DNA from: Aeromonas caviae
GTDB taxonomy: Bacteria; Pseudomonadota; Gammaproteobacteria; Enterobacterales; Aeromonadaceae
DNA: 64,000 nt
Assembly (NCBI RefSeq): GCF_000819785.1
Contig: NZ_CDBK01000098.1
Coordinates: 1 to 64,000, forward strand
Reading direction: 5' to 3'
How positions within the stretch are numbered: position 1 is the first letter of the stretch; each line of letters starts with the position of its first letter. Shown in pieces: positions 27,401 through 37,176 of the stretch. The notes beneath the pieces were generated by a model. That model did no database searches, had not been told where the DNA came from, and was given only the letters and a program-made list of their open reading frames with translations. The position numbers were made by a program, and so were the translations under genes.

Positions 27401-30400
27401 CCTGTGGCTGACCGCCTGCTGCTGGCCGAGCTGGCGGCAGAGGCGGCGCACCGTCTTGGCTTCGAACACGTCCTTCACGCTGCAGTGCAGTCCCGCATCC
27501 CGCAACCGGGTGGTGAGCTGGATGCTGAGGATGGAGTCACCGCCCAGGCGGAAGAAGTCATCCTCCACCCCGAGCGGTTGCTTGAGCACCCCTTGCCAGA
27601 TGGCAAGCACTGTCTGCTCCAGCTCGTTTTGCGGCTCGCCCTTGCCCTGCTGCCAGACGATGGCGGGCAGACGGCGCAAGTCCAGCTTGCCGTTGGGGGT
27701 GAGCGGCATCTCGGACAGCCAGCACAGGCGCGCCGGCACCATGTATTCGGGCAGGCACTCGCCGGCCCGCTGCAGCAGGGCATCGCCGTCGGGCTCCCTT
27801 GCCCCGGCCTGCAAACAGGCGTAAGCGAGCAGGCGCCCCTCCTGCACCACCACCTTGATCTGGCGAATGGCCGGGCACAATTCGGCAAGCCGGGTCTCTA
27901 TCTCCCCCGGCTCGATGCGATAGCCGCGCAGCTTGATCTGCTCGTCTATCCGGCCCAGATACTGGATGTTGCCATCACGGCGCAGCAGGGCCCGATCGCC
28001 GGTGCGATAGAGGCGATGGGTACGTTCCTCATTTGTTGCATCAAAGGCCAGCTCGATAAAGGCCTCCTGGGTACGTTCCGGCAGATTGAGGTAGCCGCGG
28101 GCCAGCCCCAGCCCCGCCAGGCAGAGCTCGCCGGGCACCCCCACCGGGCAGAGGTTGCCCGCCTCGTCCAGGATCAGTGCCTTCAGGTTGTTGACCGGTC
28201 GACCTATGGTGATGGGCACCCCCGGGGTGAGCCGTGCGCAGAGCGCGGTGACGGTGCACTCGGTCGGGCCGTACATGTTGAAGAGGGCCACCCGCTCCCC
28301 CCAGCGCTCCACCAGGCTGCTCGGGCACGCCTCGCCGCCAAAGCCGATGGCCTTGAGGGAACCGAGATCCGTCGGTGGCAGCAGGTTCGCCAGCAGGGCG
28401 GTCGGCAAAATCATATGGCTGGCACCGCAAGCGATCGCGGCACTGATCACCCCCTCGCCCTGCTCGCCGAAGTGCAGGGCCGCGCCGCAGTACAGGGGCA
28501 GCAAGGCGGTCATGTTGCCCGCATCGAACGAGAGGGACATGCAGTTGAACATGGCTCCATTCTGATCAAGGGCGATGCGCTCGCCGTGATCCGCCATCAG
28601 GTTGACCAGGCTGCCCTGCTCCACCATGACCCCCTTGGGCAGGCCGGTGCTGCCGGAGGTGTAGATGATCTGGGCCAGCATGGCGGCGTCCCGAGGCAGT
28701 GCAGGCGTGCTGGTTGGCATCTTGTCCAGCGCCAGCCCGTGCAGATCGTGATACTCGGCCGTCGTGCCCGCCAGAGCCTCGCCAAGCCGCGGGTCCGGCA
28801 CGCCGCCCAGCACCAGGCTGATGGATGCATCGCCTAAGATATGGGCCAGCCGCTCGGCGGGATAGGCAGGATCCAGCGGCACATAGGCCGCCCCCGCCTT
28901 CCAGCAGGCGAGCAGGGCGATGACGAAGGCCACATCGCGTCTGGCCTGGATGCCGATGGCTGCGCCCGGGGTGACGCCGCGAGCCTGCAGCCAGTGGGCC
29001 AGCCGGTTGGCTCGCACCTCCAGCTCGCCATAGGTCAACGATTGCACACCGTCGCTCACCGCCAACGCGTCCGGGCACTTCCCAGCGCGCCGCTCGATAT
29101 GACAGAGCAGGGTGTCGCGGCTCGGGTAATCCGGCGGCAGGTCGGCAAGCTCGGCGGCCAGCGCGGCTTGGTCGGTGCCCGCCTCCAGCGGCAGTTGCCA
29201 GATGTCGGTCTCGGGGGCCGCCACCACGGCGCGCATCAGGTGCAGCAGGCGATCGGCATAAGCCTGGATGGTCTCTCGCTCGAACAGGGCGGTGGCAAAC
29301 AGCCAGTCCACCCTGACGGAGTCCATCAGCTCGGTCACCTTGACCGAGATGTCGGTCTTGGCCGGCAGCACAGGCGAGGTCTCCTCCACCAGCTGGCAGC
29401 CGGGGATGAGATCGTTGAAGTCCACCTTGGCCTGATAGACCAGCATGATCTGGAAGATGGGGTTGATGGCGGTAGTGCGATCGGCGCCGATGGCCTCGGC
29501 CAGCGCCTCGAAGCGGTAGAGCTGGTGATCGAAGGCCGCCAGATCCTCCTCCCGGCACTGCTGCAGATAGTCGACAAAGCTGGGCTTGCCGCTGAGTTGA
29601 GTGCGCAGCACCAGCGTATTGACGAAAAAGCCCACCAGCGACTCGATCTCGTGACGCTCGCGATAGGCGAGCGGGGTGCCGATGACCACCTCCTTCTCGC
29701 CGCTCTGGCGCACCATCAGCAGGGCGAACAGGGCGTGCAGACCGATGAAGTTGGAGGTGCTGTGCCGTTGGCAGAGGCGCTTGAAGCTCTCCCACAGCTC
29801 ATTGTCGATGGTGGAGAAGACCAGCTCGCCGCCACTGTCCTGATGGGCCGGGCGCGGCTTGTCGAGCGGCAGACCGTGTACCTCGGGGCTGCCACCGAGC
29901 CGGTCGACCCAGAACGGCTTGAACTCGGCGTGATAATCGAGAAAACGCGGCGAGTTGAACCAGCGGGCATAGTCGATGTAGGTGAGCGGCAGCTCGCTCA
30001 CCTGCAAGGGCTCGCGGTTCTGATGGGCAAGAAAGGCGCGCTTGAGATCCGCAAACATGTTCTTGACCGACCAGCCGTCGGAGATGATGTGGTGCTGGGT
30101 GATCAGCAGCACGTGCTCGCGGCTGCCCAGCCGAATAAGATGCACTCGGCTGAGCTCCCCCTGGGTCAGGGAGAAGGGGCGTCCAATCTCCTCGCGCACC
30201 CGGCGAGCCACATAGGCCTCGCGCTCGGCAATGGCCTCTGCGCTCACGTCCTCAAGCTGCAGCTTGAAGGGCACGTGGGGCAGGATCTCCTGGGCACCCC
30301 TGCCCGCCTCGTCCTTGATGAAGCGGGTACGCATGCTGGGGTGGCGGGCAAACAGGTGGTCGAAGGCAAACTCCAGTGCCGCCGTGTCCAGCTCTCCCTT

Positions 30401-30706
30401 GACGCGAAAATAGACCGGCATGTTGTAGAGGTGGGAGGCCTCCTCGTACTGCTCGATAAACCAGAGCCCGCTCTGGGATGACGAGAGCGAGCCCTGCCGG
30501 GCGCCCTCGGCGGCGATAGGTTCTTCGAAAGCGGCACGGGCCGCCAGGCAACGCACCAGCTCATCCTTGTGGGCCTTGATGGTGGCGCCGATGGCCGGCG
30601 TCACCGCCTCCTTGCTCGACTGGGAGATAAGCTGGCCCTTGTCGTTCAGCGCCAGCTTGACTCCCTGCCGTTCCAGCTGTTTCAACAGCAAAATCATATT
30701 GTTCAT
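24434..30706 (-). CDS. amoG: NRPS: docking-C-A-T-E-C-T
   Basis: A 2090-residue amonabactin synthetase. Domains in order: TubC-like docking segment (about 3-52); condensation with HHIISDG near 204; adenylation with [11 protein letters not shown] near 685 and MYGPTECT near 815; carrier with GGDSILS near 1054; epimerisation with HHLVIDAVSW near 1244 and SRTLGWFTSTYP near 1389; a second condensation with HHGVLDG near 1690; a terminal carrier with LGVDSVQQ near 2040. The second module has no A domain and must be loaded in trans, for which AmoH or AmoF are candidates. The E domain fits the D-Phe or D-Trp known in amonabactins; the pocket reads about DAMIGGMVTK, not a code recognised here. There is no thioesterase domain. 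It starts 14 bases after the amoA stop. Confidence 0.92.
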   Translation of the reverse strand: MNNMILLLKQLERQGVKLALNDKGQLISQSSKEAVTPAIGATIKAHKDELVRCLAARAAFEEPIAAEGARQGSLSSSQSGLWFIEQYEEASHLYNMPVYFRVKGELDTAALEFAFDHLFARHPSMRTRFIKDEAGRGAQEILPHVPFKLQLEDVSAEAIAEREAYVARRVREEIGRPFSLTQGELSRVHLIRLGSREHVLLITQHHIISDGWSVKNMFADLKRAFLAHQNREPLQVSELPLTYIDYARWFNSPRFLDYHAEFKPFWVDRLGGSPEVHGLPLDKPRPAHQDSGGELVFSTIDNELWESFKRLCQRHSTSNFIGLHALFALLMVRQSGEKEVVIGTPLAYRERHEIESLVGFFVNTLVLRTQLSGKPSFVDYLQQCREEDLAAFDHQLYRFEALAEAIGADRTTAINPIFQIMLVYQAKVDFNDLIPGCQLVEETSPVLPAKTDISVKVTELMDSVRVDWLFATALFERETIQAYADRLLHLMRAVVAAPETDIWQLPLEAGTDQAALAAELADLPPDYPSRDTLLCHIERRAGKCPDALAVSDGVQSLTYGELEVRANRLAHWLQARGVTPGAAIGIQARRDVAFVIALLACWKAGAAYVPLDPAYPAERLAHILGDASISLVLGGVPDPRLGEALAGTTAEYHDLHGLALDKMPTSTPALPRDAAMLAQIIYTSGSTGLPKGVMVEQGSLVNLMADHGERIALDQNGAMFNCMSLSFDAGNMTALLPLYCGAALHFGEQGEGVISAAIACGASHMILPTALLANLLPPTDLGSLKAIGFGGEACPSSLVERWGERVALFNMYGPTECTVTALCARLTPGVPITIGRPVNNLKALILDEAGNLCPVGVPGELCLAGLGLARGYLNLPERTQEAFIELAFDATNEERTHRLYRTGDRALLRRDGNIQYLGRIDEQIKLRGYRIEPGEIETRLAELCPAIRQIKVVVQEGRLLAYACLQAGAREPDGDALLQRAGECLPEYMVPARLCWLSEMPLTPNGKLDLRRLPAIVWQQGKGEPQNELEQTVLAIWQGVLKQPLGVEDDFFRLGGDSILSIQLTTRLRDAGLHCSVKDVFEAKTVRRLCRQLGQQQAVSHRSEQGSLTGEFPLHPIQHWFFEQGFAKSGHWNQGVILRLPAGVDDEALRGWLDALRQHHDALRLAVTPTGQRYLAELPLPPLPTLDAANLDEAELQARLTELQGDFDPASGHTLAWARLRNLSLEGEREGETVEGLFLAFHHLVIDAVSWRILAEDLARVSRGEPLPAKGSSYRQWGEGLAAYAKREEDQLGFWLAQGEGSQGHLLIAARAIDGRAAASLLQLSQETTARLIDAANQAYFTRVPDLLLAALTRTLSEQGYGSRHCVMLEGHGREVIDAELDVSRTLGWFTSTYPLALVDAREWDALVCATKEQLRAVPDKGVGFNALRLHHPRGWALPEALIVFNYLGVSHQGEAAQPWQPLPLAPGAPTSLDNLPRELVSLHGGVFDGRLTLRQVGALNQQASDALMARLADNLTALVEHCCTVKAPRHTPSDFPGLGLSQAALDRVLSGREVETLLPMTSLQQSMFHHRALLPRDHAYHLQTEMDYRQPLDVAVYRQAWQGEIARWPALRSELVLADGVALQRILKHAELPFHYEDLSEVGNAEARIQAYREQDLARPIPLEQAPLLRLACFKLAPDHHKVIFSAHHGVLDGWSGPVLLGSLHRAYQALMNGLLPQGEPDTAWLEFGGHIASQARSAEAYWQGRGELLAKPNDLACLFGVTLDAASSGRHTQQRPAVCATALPVEVATLLAHRARDLGVTAGLLAQYAWHRLLARRSDDAVTLVGNVTPGRDYPIEGITASVGLYINSLPLALAWRTELTLAEHIARLQADLMALNEHGTQSLAALTKGRSRLFQSLFVFENYPMPAAPAAPEPHQLVPRFGAVVEKVELPLSLVVSSRGETLQLRLEFDGEQIPEARAEAVLADWLAELDWLAQTDLSQPARVATALPPVMPQVAATRTEPGLAQPPAEARVLVALWERQCGVPGIWQQTLCELGVDSVQQLALLAALNEAFGQERAPLSLQTLKAHPSPSRLYRHWLVRQTEAAL

Positions 30707-30720
30707 CTGTTTCTCAAGCC

Positions 30721-31470
30721 TCAGGCACTCAGGGTGGCGCCGCCGTCGACGACCAGATCCTGCAGCGTGATGTGGCTGGCCAGATCCGAGGCCAGGAAGA
30801 GGACGGTATGGGCGATCTCCGCCGGGGTGGCGACCTTGCGCAGGGGGATGCCGAGCTTGAACTGCTCAGGCAACCCGGCAATGGTGCGGGCCATGGCCTC
30901 CTCGCTTGACAGCATGCCGCGCAGCATGGGGGTATCCGTCGAGCCCGGCGACACCAGATTGGCACGCACGCCGAAGGGGGCCAGCTCCAGCCCCACCGTC
31001 TGGGTCAGGCTGGTGACCGCCGCCTTGGAGGCACAATAGGCCGCCATCTGCATGCGCGGCACATGGGCGGCGTTGGAGCCGATGGTGACGATGGCACCGC
31101 GCCGCTGCCCCTTGAAGTGGGGCACCAGGGCCCGCAGCAGATAGAAGACACCGCTGGCGTTGACCGTCATGCAGTCGTGCCAGTCGTCATCGCTTAAGGT
31201 TTCGGTGGGGCCGAGACGCAGTACCCCGGCCCCGTTCACCAGCACATCGAGCCCGCCGTCCGCCAGCAGCGCTGCGCAGCAGGCGTTGACCGCCTTAGAA
31301 TCGCCAATATCGAGCAGCCGGGTGGCATAGGGGTAGCCTGCATCGGGAAACGCCAGATCCAGCCCCACCACGGTGGCGCCGGCCGCCACGAACTGCGTCG
31401 CCACCTCGCGGCCGATGCCGCGCCCGGCCCCGGTCACCCAGACCCGCTTGCCAGTAAAATCAAAGGCCAT
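30721..31470 (-). CDS. amoA: 2,3-dihydro-2,3-dihydroxybenzoate dehydrogenase
   Basis: NAD-dependent oxidation of 2,3-dihydro-DHB to 2,3-dihydroxybenzoate, the last step of DHB synthesis. A 249-residue short-chain dehydrogenase with TGAGRGIG near residue 13, NGAG near 80, catalytic YCASK near 143 and a terminal DLVVDGGATL. It equals EntA in size and N-terminal pattern (MAFDFTGKRVWVTGAG). The start at 31470 is chosen because AAGGAG lies seven bases upstream; an ATG at 31491 overlapping the amoF stop is also possible. It sits between the NRPS genes amoF and amoG, an order reported for the Aeromonas amo operon. Confidence 0.93.
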   Translation of the reverse strand: MAFDFTGKRVWVTGAGRGIGREVATQFVAAGATVVGLDLAFPDAGYPYATRLLDIGDSKAVNACCAALLADGGLDVLVNGAGVLRLGPTETLSDDDWHDCMTVNASGVFYLLRALVPHFKGQRRGAIVTIGSNAAHVPRMQMAAYCASKAAVTSLTQTVGLELAPFGVRANLVSPGSTDTPMLRGMLSSEEAMARTIAGLPEQFKLGIPLRKVATPAEIAHTVLFLASDLASHITLQDLVVDGGATLSA

Positions 31471-31490
31471 TGCTTGTTGCTCCTTGCTCA

Positions 31491-34400
31491 TCACCACACC
31501 ATCTCCACGCTCTCTTCGTCCTCGGCAAGCAGGCCGTCGAGGAAACGGCAGAAGTCGTCGAGGCGCGGGTGATCGAACACGTCGGAGACCTTGACCTGCA
31601 CCCCGAACTCGGCGCCGAGCCGGTTGACTATCTGGATGGTCTGCAGGGACTGGCCCCCCAGTTCGAAGAAGTTGTCCGTGGGCGCCATGGTGGCGAGCCC
31701 CAGGATCTGCTGCCAGATGGCGCCGACCCGGTTCTCGGTCTCGCTGCCCAGGGTCAGGGCTTCGCCGCCCGCCTGGTAGGCGGCCAGCAGGGCCTTGCGA
31801 TCCAGCTTGTTGGAGCCGGTGCGGGGCAGCTGGTCATAGTGGCGATAGTCGGTGGGGATCATGGCTGCGGGCAACACCTTGGCCAGTTGCCCCTTGATGA
31901 CCCGGCTGTCGCGCTCCGCCCCCGCCACGAAGGCCACCAGCCGGTGCACGCTGCCGATGCTCACCCCCTGCACGCACGCCTCGTCCACCCCCGGCAGGGC
32001 CAGCAGTTGGGCCTCCACCTCACCGGGCTGGATGCGATAGCCGCTTATCTTGAACTCGTTGTCGCGCCGACCCAGATAGACCAGCCGGCCATCCACCAGG
32101 CGCACCCGATCGCCGGTGCGATAGACGGGCATCTGCTCCGCGCCAACCCGCAGGGTGCCAAAGCTCCCTTGCACGCCCCCCACATAGCCGTTGGCCAGCT
32201 GCGGGCCGAGCAGCACCAGCTCGCCTTCCTTGGCGGGTTGCTCCCCCGCCCCCAGGATGAGCGCCTGCATGCCGGGCAGCGGCAGGCCGATGGGCAACTG
32301 GGCCTGGCTCGGGTCTTCCTGTTGCAGCTCCTGAGTGGTCACCACCACGGTCGTTTCGGTGGGGCCGTAGGTGTTGAACAGGCGCACATCGTTGCGGCCC
32401 TGACGCTGCCACTGGGCCAGCTGCTCGGGGTAGACCGCCTCGCCGCCGATGATGACGGTAGCCAGATTGGCAGGAATGTGGGCCTGACCCGCCGTCAGCG
32501 CCACCACCCACTCGTTCCAGAACGCGGTGGGCAGGTCGAGGTGGGTGATCCCCATCTGCTCCACCCCGGCCGCAAAGGCGGGCATGGATTCGAGCAGGGC
32601 GTCGGTGCGCAGTACTAGGGTGGCGCCGGCGCTCAAGGTGGCGAACACCTCCTCGATGCTGGCGTCGAAGTTGAAGGGGGCGAATTGCAGCATCCGCGCC
32701 TCTTCATCCAGGTGATAACGGCAGCGGGCGGCGGCGGCGAAGTGATCCAGCGCGCCGTGGCTCACCGCCACCCCTTTGGGCAGACCGGTCGAGCCCGAGG
32801 TGAACATCAGGTAGGCGACGGCGCGGCCGGCGGCCGGCTGGTTCAAGCGGTTATCGCTCACCAGATCCCCCGCCAGGAGGGTACGCCCCTCAAACAGGCT
32901 GGCCAGCTTGTGACGGTACTCGGCCTGGGTGATCAGGGTCTTGACCTCCCCCAGCCGCAGGATATGGCCCTGACGCTCCAGGGGCTGCTCGGGGTCGAGC
33001 GGCACGTAGACGGCGCCCGCCAAGAGCACCGCCAGCTGGGCGAAGATGGCCTGGGGGGTGCGGGCCAGCATGACCCCCACCTTGTCGCCGGGGACGACGC
33101 CTTCGGCCTGCAGGGCGGCCGCCATCTGTTCGGCCCTGGCCAGCAGCGCCTCGTAGCTGAAGCGGGCCTCTCCCTGCTCCAGCGCAACCTTGTCCGGGGT
33201 CTGGGCGGCGAAGTGGCAGAGCGCCTCCAGCACCGGCCGCACCTGGAGAGCTTCATCGGCGGGGCCGGCGATCAGGGCGCTGGCCCGCTGCTCTGCCAGC
33301 CAGTCGGCCTTGAGGGTTCCCAGAGTCCGGGCGGGCTCGGCCAGCCAACGTCCCAGCAGGGCAAACAGGGTATCGGCGATGACCGCCAGATCGGCCTGCT
33401 GGTAGCAGCCGGGGTTGGCGTCCAGATCCAGGCGTGGTTGGCCATCGACGCCGACCTGTACCTCGATGGTGAGATCCTCCACCGGGCCGGCGCTGATGTT
33501 GAGAATATGGGCAGATAGCGGCCCGAAGCGGCGAGCGTGATCGAACGGCATGATGTTGACCAGCGGGCCGAACAGGCGTTTGTCGCCCCCCACCAGGCCA
33601 AGGTCGCGGCGCAACAGCTCGTAGCGGTAGTGCTGGTGTTTGCGCACCCCGCGCTTGGCCTTGGCCACGGCGCCGGCGGCTCCCGCCAGATCCAGTTCTT
33701 CACCCAGTGTCAGCGCCAGCGGGGTAATGTTCATCTGCATGCAGGGCACGGTCAACGATGCCGAGCCGATGCGGTTCATCATCATCAGGCCGAGCAGGGT
33801 CTTTTCCTGACCGCTGGCAAGGGACAACTGGGCAGAGATACCGGCCAGCAGCAGATCGGGCCAGCCCAGTTTGTGCTCGTCGGCAAAGCCGGTCAGGGAT
33901 TGCCAGAACGCCGCCGGCAGTGGGCGGCTCTCGCGGATAAATTCGGCCGCGATGGGGGCACGGGTCTCGCCAAAGGACTTCACCTCGGGCCAGCCTTGCA
34001 GCTGCTCCTGCCAGAAGGCGCAGGCGGCGGCGTTCTTGCCGCTCTGCTCGCGGCTCGCCTCTTCCGCCAGCACCTCCGCCAACGAACCGAAGGGGGATGG
34101 GGAGTTCATCTCACCGGCCAGCCCCTCTGCATACAGCTCGGCGATGCGCTGGAACAGCAAGGTGGTGCCAAAGCCGTCGAGGGCGATGTGGTGCACGCAG
34201 CTGTAGAGATAATCGCGGCCGGGGCCGCGCAACAGGGCGAAGCGGCAGGGCGCCTCTTGGGTCAGCTCGAACGGGCGGCGCAGATCGGCCCAGGCCCAGG
34301 CGCGGGCCAGCGCCTCGTCATCGCGCTCAAGGGAGACCTCTTCATAGGCCAGGGGCAGCTCGGCCGGAACGAAGCAGACCGCCTCCTTATCGTCTTCGAA

Positions 34401-34580
34401 GTGGCCCTTGAGTGCCTCGCACTCCCCCACTGCCTTGGCAAGGGCCGCGGCCAGCACTACCGCCTCGACCTTGCCGTCGAAGGCGATGCACTCGGCGGTG
34501 TTGAACATCGCCTTGTCGTCGTTGAGCAGATGTCCGGACCAGAGCCCCTGCTGGGGGATGGTCAAGGGGAAGCGGTTCAT
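31491..34580 (-). CDS. amoF: NRPS: C-A-T, lysine-type pocket
   Basis: A 1029-residue EntF-like module lacking the thioesterase that EntF has at its end. Condensation domain with VHHIALDG near residue 130, adenylation with [15 protein letters not shown] near 597 and [11 protein letters not shown] near 725, lysine motif [11 protein letters not shown], and a carrier with ELGGQSLQT near 975. Pocket residues read by eye give DAEDIGTVVK; the acidic E and D suit a basic side chain such as lysine, the main backbone residue of amonabactin. It would condense DHB from AmoB with lysine, and the published model has it used iteratively. The start at 34580 overlaps the amoB stop as ATGA; the open frame extends upstream within amoB. 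Confidence 0.92.
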   Translation of the reverse strand: MNRFPLTIPQQGLWSGHLLNDDKAMFNTAECIAFDGKVEAVVLAAALAKAVGECEALKGHFEDDKEAVCFVPAELPLAYEEVSLERDDEALARAWAWADLRRPFELTQEAPCRFALLRGPGRDYLYSCVHHIALDGFGTTLLFQRIAELYAEGLAGEMNSPSPFGSLAEVLAEEASREQSGKNAAACAFWQEQLQGWPEVKSFGETRAPIAAEFIRESRPLPAAFWQSLTGFADEHKLGWPDLLLAGISAQLSLASGQEKTLLGLMMMNRIGSASLTVPCMQMNITPLALTLGEELDLAGAAGAVAKAKRGVRKHQHYRYELLRRDLGLVGGDKRLFGPLVNIMPFDHARRFGPLSAHILNISAGPVEDLTIEVQVGVDGQPRLDLDANPGCYQQADLAVIADTLFALLGRWLAEPARTLGTLKADWLAEQRASALIAGPADEALQVRPVLEALCHFAAQTPDKVALEQGEARFSYEALLARAEQMAAALQAEGVVPGDKVGVMLARTPQAIFAQLAVLLAGAVYVPLDPEQPLERQGHILRLGEVKTLITQAEYRHKLASLFEGRTLLAGDLVSDNRLNQPAAGRAVAYLMFTSGSTGLPKGVAVSHGALDHFAAAARCRYHLDEEARMLQFAPFNFDASIEEVFATLSAGATLVLRTDALLESMPAFAAGVEQMGITHLDLPTAFWNEWVVALTAGQAHIPANLATVIIGGEAVYPEQLAQWQRQGRNDVRLFNTYGPTETTVVVTTQELQQEDPSQAQLPIGLPLPGMQALILGAGEQPAKEGELVLLGPQLANGYVGGVQGSFGTLRVGAEQMPVYRTGDRVRLVDGRLVYLGRRDNEFKISGYRIQPGEVEAQLLALPGVDEACVQGVSIGSVHRLVAFVAGAERDSRVIKGQLAKVLPAAMIPTDYRHYDQLPRTGSNKLDRKALLAAYQAGGEALTLGSETENRVGAIWQQILGLATMAPTDNFFELGGQSLQTIQIVNRLGAEFGVQVKVSDVFDHPRLDDFCRFLDGLLAEDEESVEMVW

Positions 34581-35488
34581 GGGGTCACCTCCAGGGCCTG
34601 GGCTGCCAGCCTGGCCTCGATGAGGCGCCACCAACCGTTGAGGGTCGGCAGCTTGGCGAGATCCACGAAGCCCAGCTCCACCCCGGCGGCGCGCCACTCG
34701 GTGAGCAGGGCCATGATCCGCACCGAATCCAGACCGTAGTCGATGAGGTTCTCGTCGGGGTCAAACTCATCTTCGTCCTCGTCGATATGACTCAGCAGCC
34801 GCGCCTTGAGCCCCTCATACGTCAGCAACGGATTGGTGGGCTGGGCGGCAGAAGCGGAAGCCGGGGCAAGGGCCAGCACCTCCTCGCAGCGGATCACCTT
34901 GCCGCAACGGGTCGCCACGTAGTCGAGCGCCATCTGGTGGTCGGCCAGGGAGAAGTCCGCCACCCCGTCCGCCAGGAAGAAGGGCTGGATGTCGCGCATG
35001 AAGGCGTCGCAGGCGGTCATCATGCAGCCAATATGGCCGTAGATGCCGCCGATGATCAGCTGATCCCGTCCCAGCGCTTTGAGCATCTGCTCCAGCTCGG
35101 AGCGCTGGAAGGCGCTGTAACGCCACTTGACCAGCACGGTGTCGTCACGCTCCGGGCGCAGCGCTGCCACCACCTGCTGTTGCTCGGGCCGCTTGTTGAG
35201 CCCCGGGCCCCACATGTCGCTCAGCAGGGCGCGATCTTCAGGGGATTGATCCTTGGGCTGGGCGGTGTAGAAGACCGGGATGCCGAGGGCCTTGCACTGC
35301 TTGCGCACGGCGGCCAGCTGCTCGGTGAGCGCCGCAATCAGCGGGCTGTTTTCGCCATAGAAGGCGGTGAAGTACTCCTGCATGTCGTGGATCAGCAGGG
35401 CTGCGCGCTTGGGATCCAGAGACCAGTCGACCTTGTTGGCCTTCCACTGGCTGGGCATGGCGTAATTGTTCAGGGTTGGGATAGCCAT
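34577..35488 (-). CDS. amoB: Isochorismatase with aryl carrier domain
   Basis: A bifunctional protein of 303 residues. The N-terminal isochorismatase (about 1-205) cleaves isochorismate to 2,3-dihydro-DHB and pyruvate, with catalytic aspartate 35 in LIHDMQEYF and [17 protein letters not shown] near 150. A linker rich in A, S and P leads to the aryl carrier domain (about 220-300) with the phosphopantetheine serine in YGLDSVRIM near 253. It matches EntB in both order and size. AmoE loads DHB on the carrier. It lies 17 bases after amoE. Confidence 0.95.
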   Translation of the reverse strand: MAIPTLNNYAMPSQWKANKVDWSLDPKRAALLIHDMQEYFTAFYGENSPLIAALTEQLAAVRKQCKALGIPVFYTAQPKDQSPEDRALLSDMWGPGLNKRPEQQQVVAALRPERDDTVLVKWRYSAFQRSELEQMLKALGRDQLIIGGIYGHIGCMMTACDAFMRDIQPFFLADGVADFSLADHQMALDYVATRCGKVIRCEEVLALAPASASAAQPTNPLLTYEGLKARLLSHIDEDEDEFDPDENLIDYGLDSVRIMALLTEWRAAGVELGFVDLAKLPTLNGWWRLIEARLAAQALEVTP

Positions 35489-35505
35489 AACGTCATGATT
35501 CCTTA

Positions 35506-37176
35506 CTAGTTTTTATGCTGTAGAGGCTGGTTGGCGGCGATGGCGTGCGCAATGCGCGCCCGCAGCCCCTGCTTGTCAATCTTGCCCACCGCCGTCATGG
35601 GCAGGGCGTCCAGAGTTTCGAAACGGTCGGGCAGCTTGAAATCCGCCACTCCGCGCTCGCGCAGAAACTTGCGCAAGGCCAGCGGCTTCAAGGCGGGATC
35701 CGTGCTGACGATGAAGGCGCAGCTCTTCTCCCCCATGGCGCTGTCAGGCATGGAGACCAGGGCCGCATGGGTAATGGCCGGATGGTGCAGCAGCTGGTTT
35801 TCCACCTCTTCCGCCGCGATCTTCTCGCCGCCCCGGTTGATCTGATCCTTCTGCCGCCCCACCACGGTGAGGTAACCATCGGCATCCTGTACCACCAGAT
35901 CGCCGGAGCAGTAGAAACCCTCGGCATCGAACACCCGGGCGTTGTGGGCCGGGCTCTGGTAGTAGCCGCGGAAGGTATAGGGGCCGCGGGTGTGCAGGGC
36001 GCCAGGCTCGCCGGGGGCAACCGGATTGCCCGCCTCATCGAGGATGCGCACCTCGTCGTCCGGGCTCATGGGGCGGCCCTGGGTGTGAATGACCTTCTCG
36101 TCGGGATCAGAGAGCCGGGTGTAGTTGACCAGCCCTTCCGCCATGCCGAACACCTGCTGTAGCCGGCAGCCGAGCAGCGGCCCAATCTTGCTGGCCACCG
36201 CCTCCCCCAGCTTGGCGCCACCCACTTGCAGCAAGTCGAGGCTCTCGAGCTGAGTGCGCGCTGTGGGATCCGCTTCCGCGGCCTGCAGCCAGAGCGAGAC
36301 CGCCGGCGGCACCAGCGAGGTGAGATTGACCCGGTGGCGGGCGATCAGCGGGAAGCAGCTGATGGGGCTGGGATCGGGGGCGAGCACCACAGTGCCGCCC
36401 GCCTCGAATACCCCGAGGGCACCCGGGGAGCTCAGGGGAAAGTTGTGGGGTGCCGGCAGGGCGCACAGATAGCGGGTATGGGAGCCGAGGCCACAGATCT
36501 CATTGCTGCGGCGCACGCTGTAGTAATAGTCGTCATGGGTGCGCGGGATAAGCTTGGGAGTGCCGGTGCTGCCGCCGGAGAGCTGGAAGAAGGCCACCTC
36601 GTTCGCCGGGGTCGGGGCAAAAGAAACGGATGGGGAGCTCCCCTCATCCCCCTCGCAAAGCCAGCGGGTCAGCCCCAACTCTCCTGCGTCGCCATCCAGC
36701 AGCACCAGTTCGGCGCCGATGCTTGCCAGCAGCTCGCTCTCGCGACCCTTGCTCGCAAACTGCGGGTGGGTCAGCGAGCCGATAAAGAGGCGGGGCCGGA
36801 TCTGCTCGGCGTAAGAGGCCAGCTCCAGCCGGTTGTGGCTAAAGAGCGCGTTGACCGGCGCGATGCCGGCCTTGAGCAGGGCAAAGAACACCAGATAGAA
36901 CTCGGCCACGTTGGGGAGCTGCACCAGCGCGGTATCCCCCACCCCCAGGCCGTGGCGGGCCAGATTCGCGGCCAGCCGGCTCGAGGCGGCGTCCAGCTCA
37001 CGATAACTGAAGCGGCGCTCGCCGCAGAGGATGGCCTCGGCGTCGGGGGCCAGCTCGCACTGACGCGCCAGCATGGCGGTCAGCGGCTCGCCGCGCCAAT
37101 AGCCCTTGGCGCGGTACAGCTGGGCCAACTCTTCGGGCCAGCGGGTATAGGGCAGGAAGCGGTTGGTATCGCTCAT
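35506..37176 (-). CDS. amoE: 2,3-dihydroxybenzoate-AMP ligase
   Basis: Activates DHB with ATP and transfers it to the AmoB carrier. 556 residues with the aryl-acid ligase P-loop [18 protein letters not shown] near residue 200, [13 protein letters not shown] near 340, the hinge [16 protein letters not shown] near 445 and the lysine motif [11 protein letters not shown] near 535. It parallels EntE/DhbE through the whole length. The ATG at 37176 overlaps the amoC stop (ATGA); the 64-codon upstream extension is only the amoC gene in another frame. Confidence 0.95.
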   Translation of the reverse strand: MSDTNRFLPYTRWPEELAQLYRAKGYWRGEPLTAMLARQCELAPDAEAILCGERRFSYRELDAASSRLAANLARHGLGVGDTALVQLPNVAEFYLVFFALLKAGIAPVNALFSHNRLELASYAEQIRPRLFIGSLTHPQFASKGRESELLASIGAELVLLDGDAGELGLTRWLCEGDEGSSPSVSFAPTPANEVAFFQLSGGSTGTPKLIPRTHDDYYYSVRRSNEICGLGSHTRYLCALPAPHNFPLSSPGALGVFEAGGTVVLAPDPSPISCFPLIARHRVNLTSLVPPAVSLWLQAAEADPTARTQLESLDLLQVGGAKLGEAVASKIGPLLGCRLQQVFGMAEGLVNYTRLSDPDEKVIHTQGRPMSPDDEVRILDEAGNPVAPGEPGALHTRGPYTFRGYYQSPAHNARVFDAEGFYCSGDLVVQDADGYLTVVGRQKDQINRGGEKIAAEEVENQLLHHPAITHAALVSMPDSAMGEKSCAFIVSTDPALKPLALRKFLRERGVADFKLPDRFETLDALPMTAVGKIDKQGLRARIAHAIAANQPLQHKN

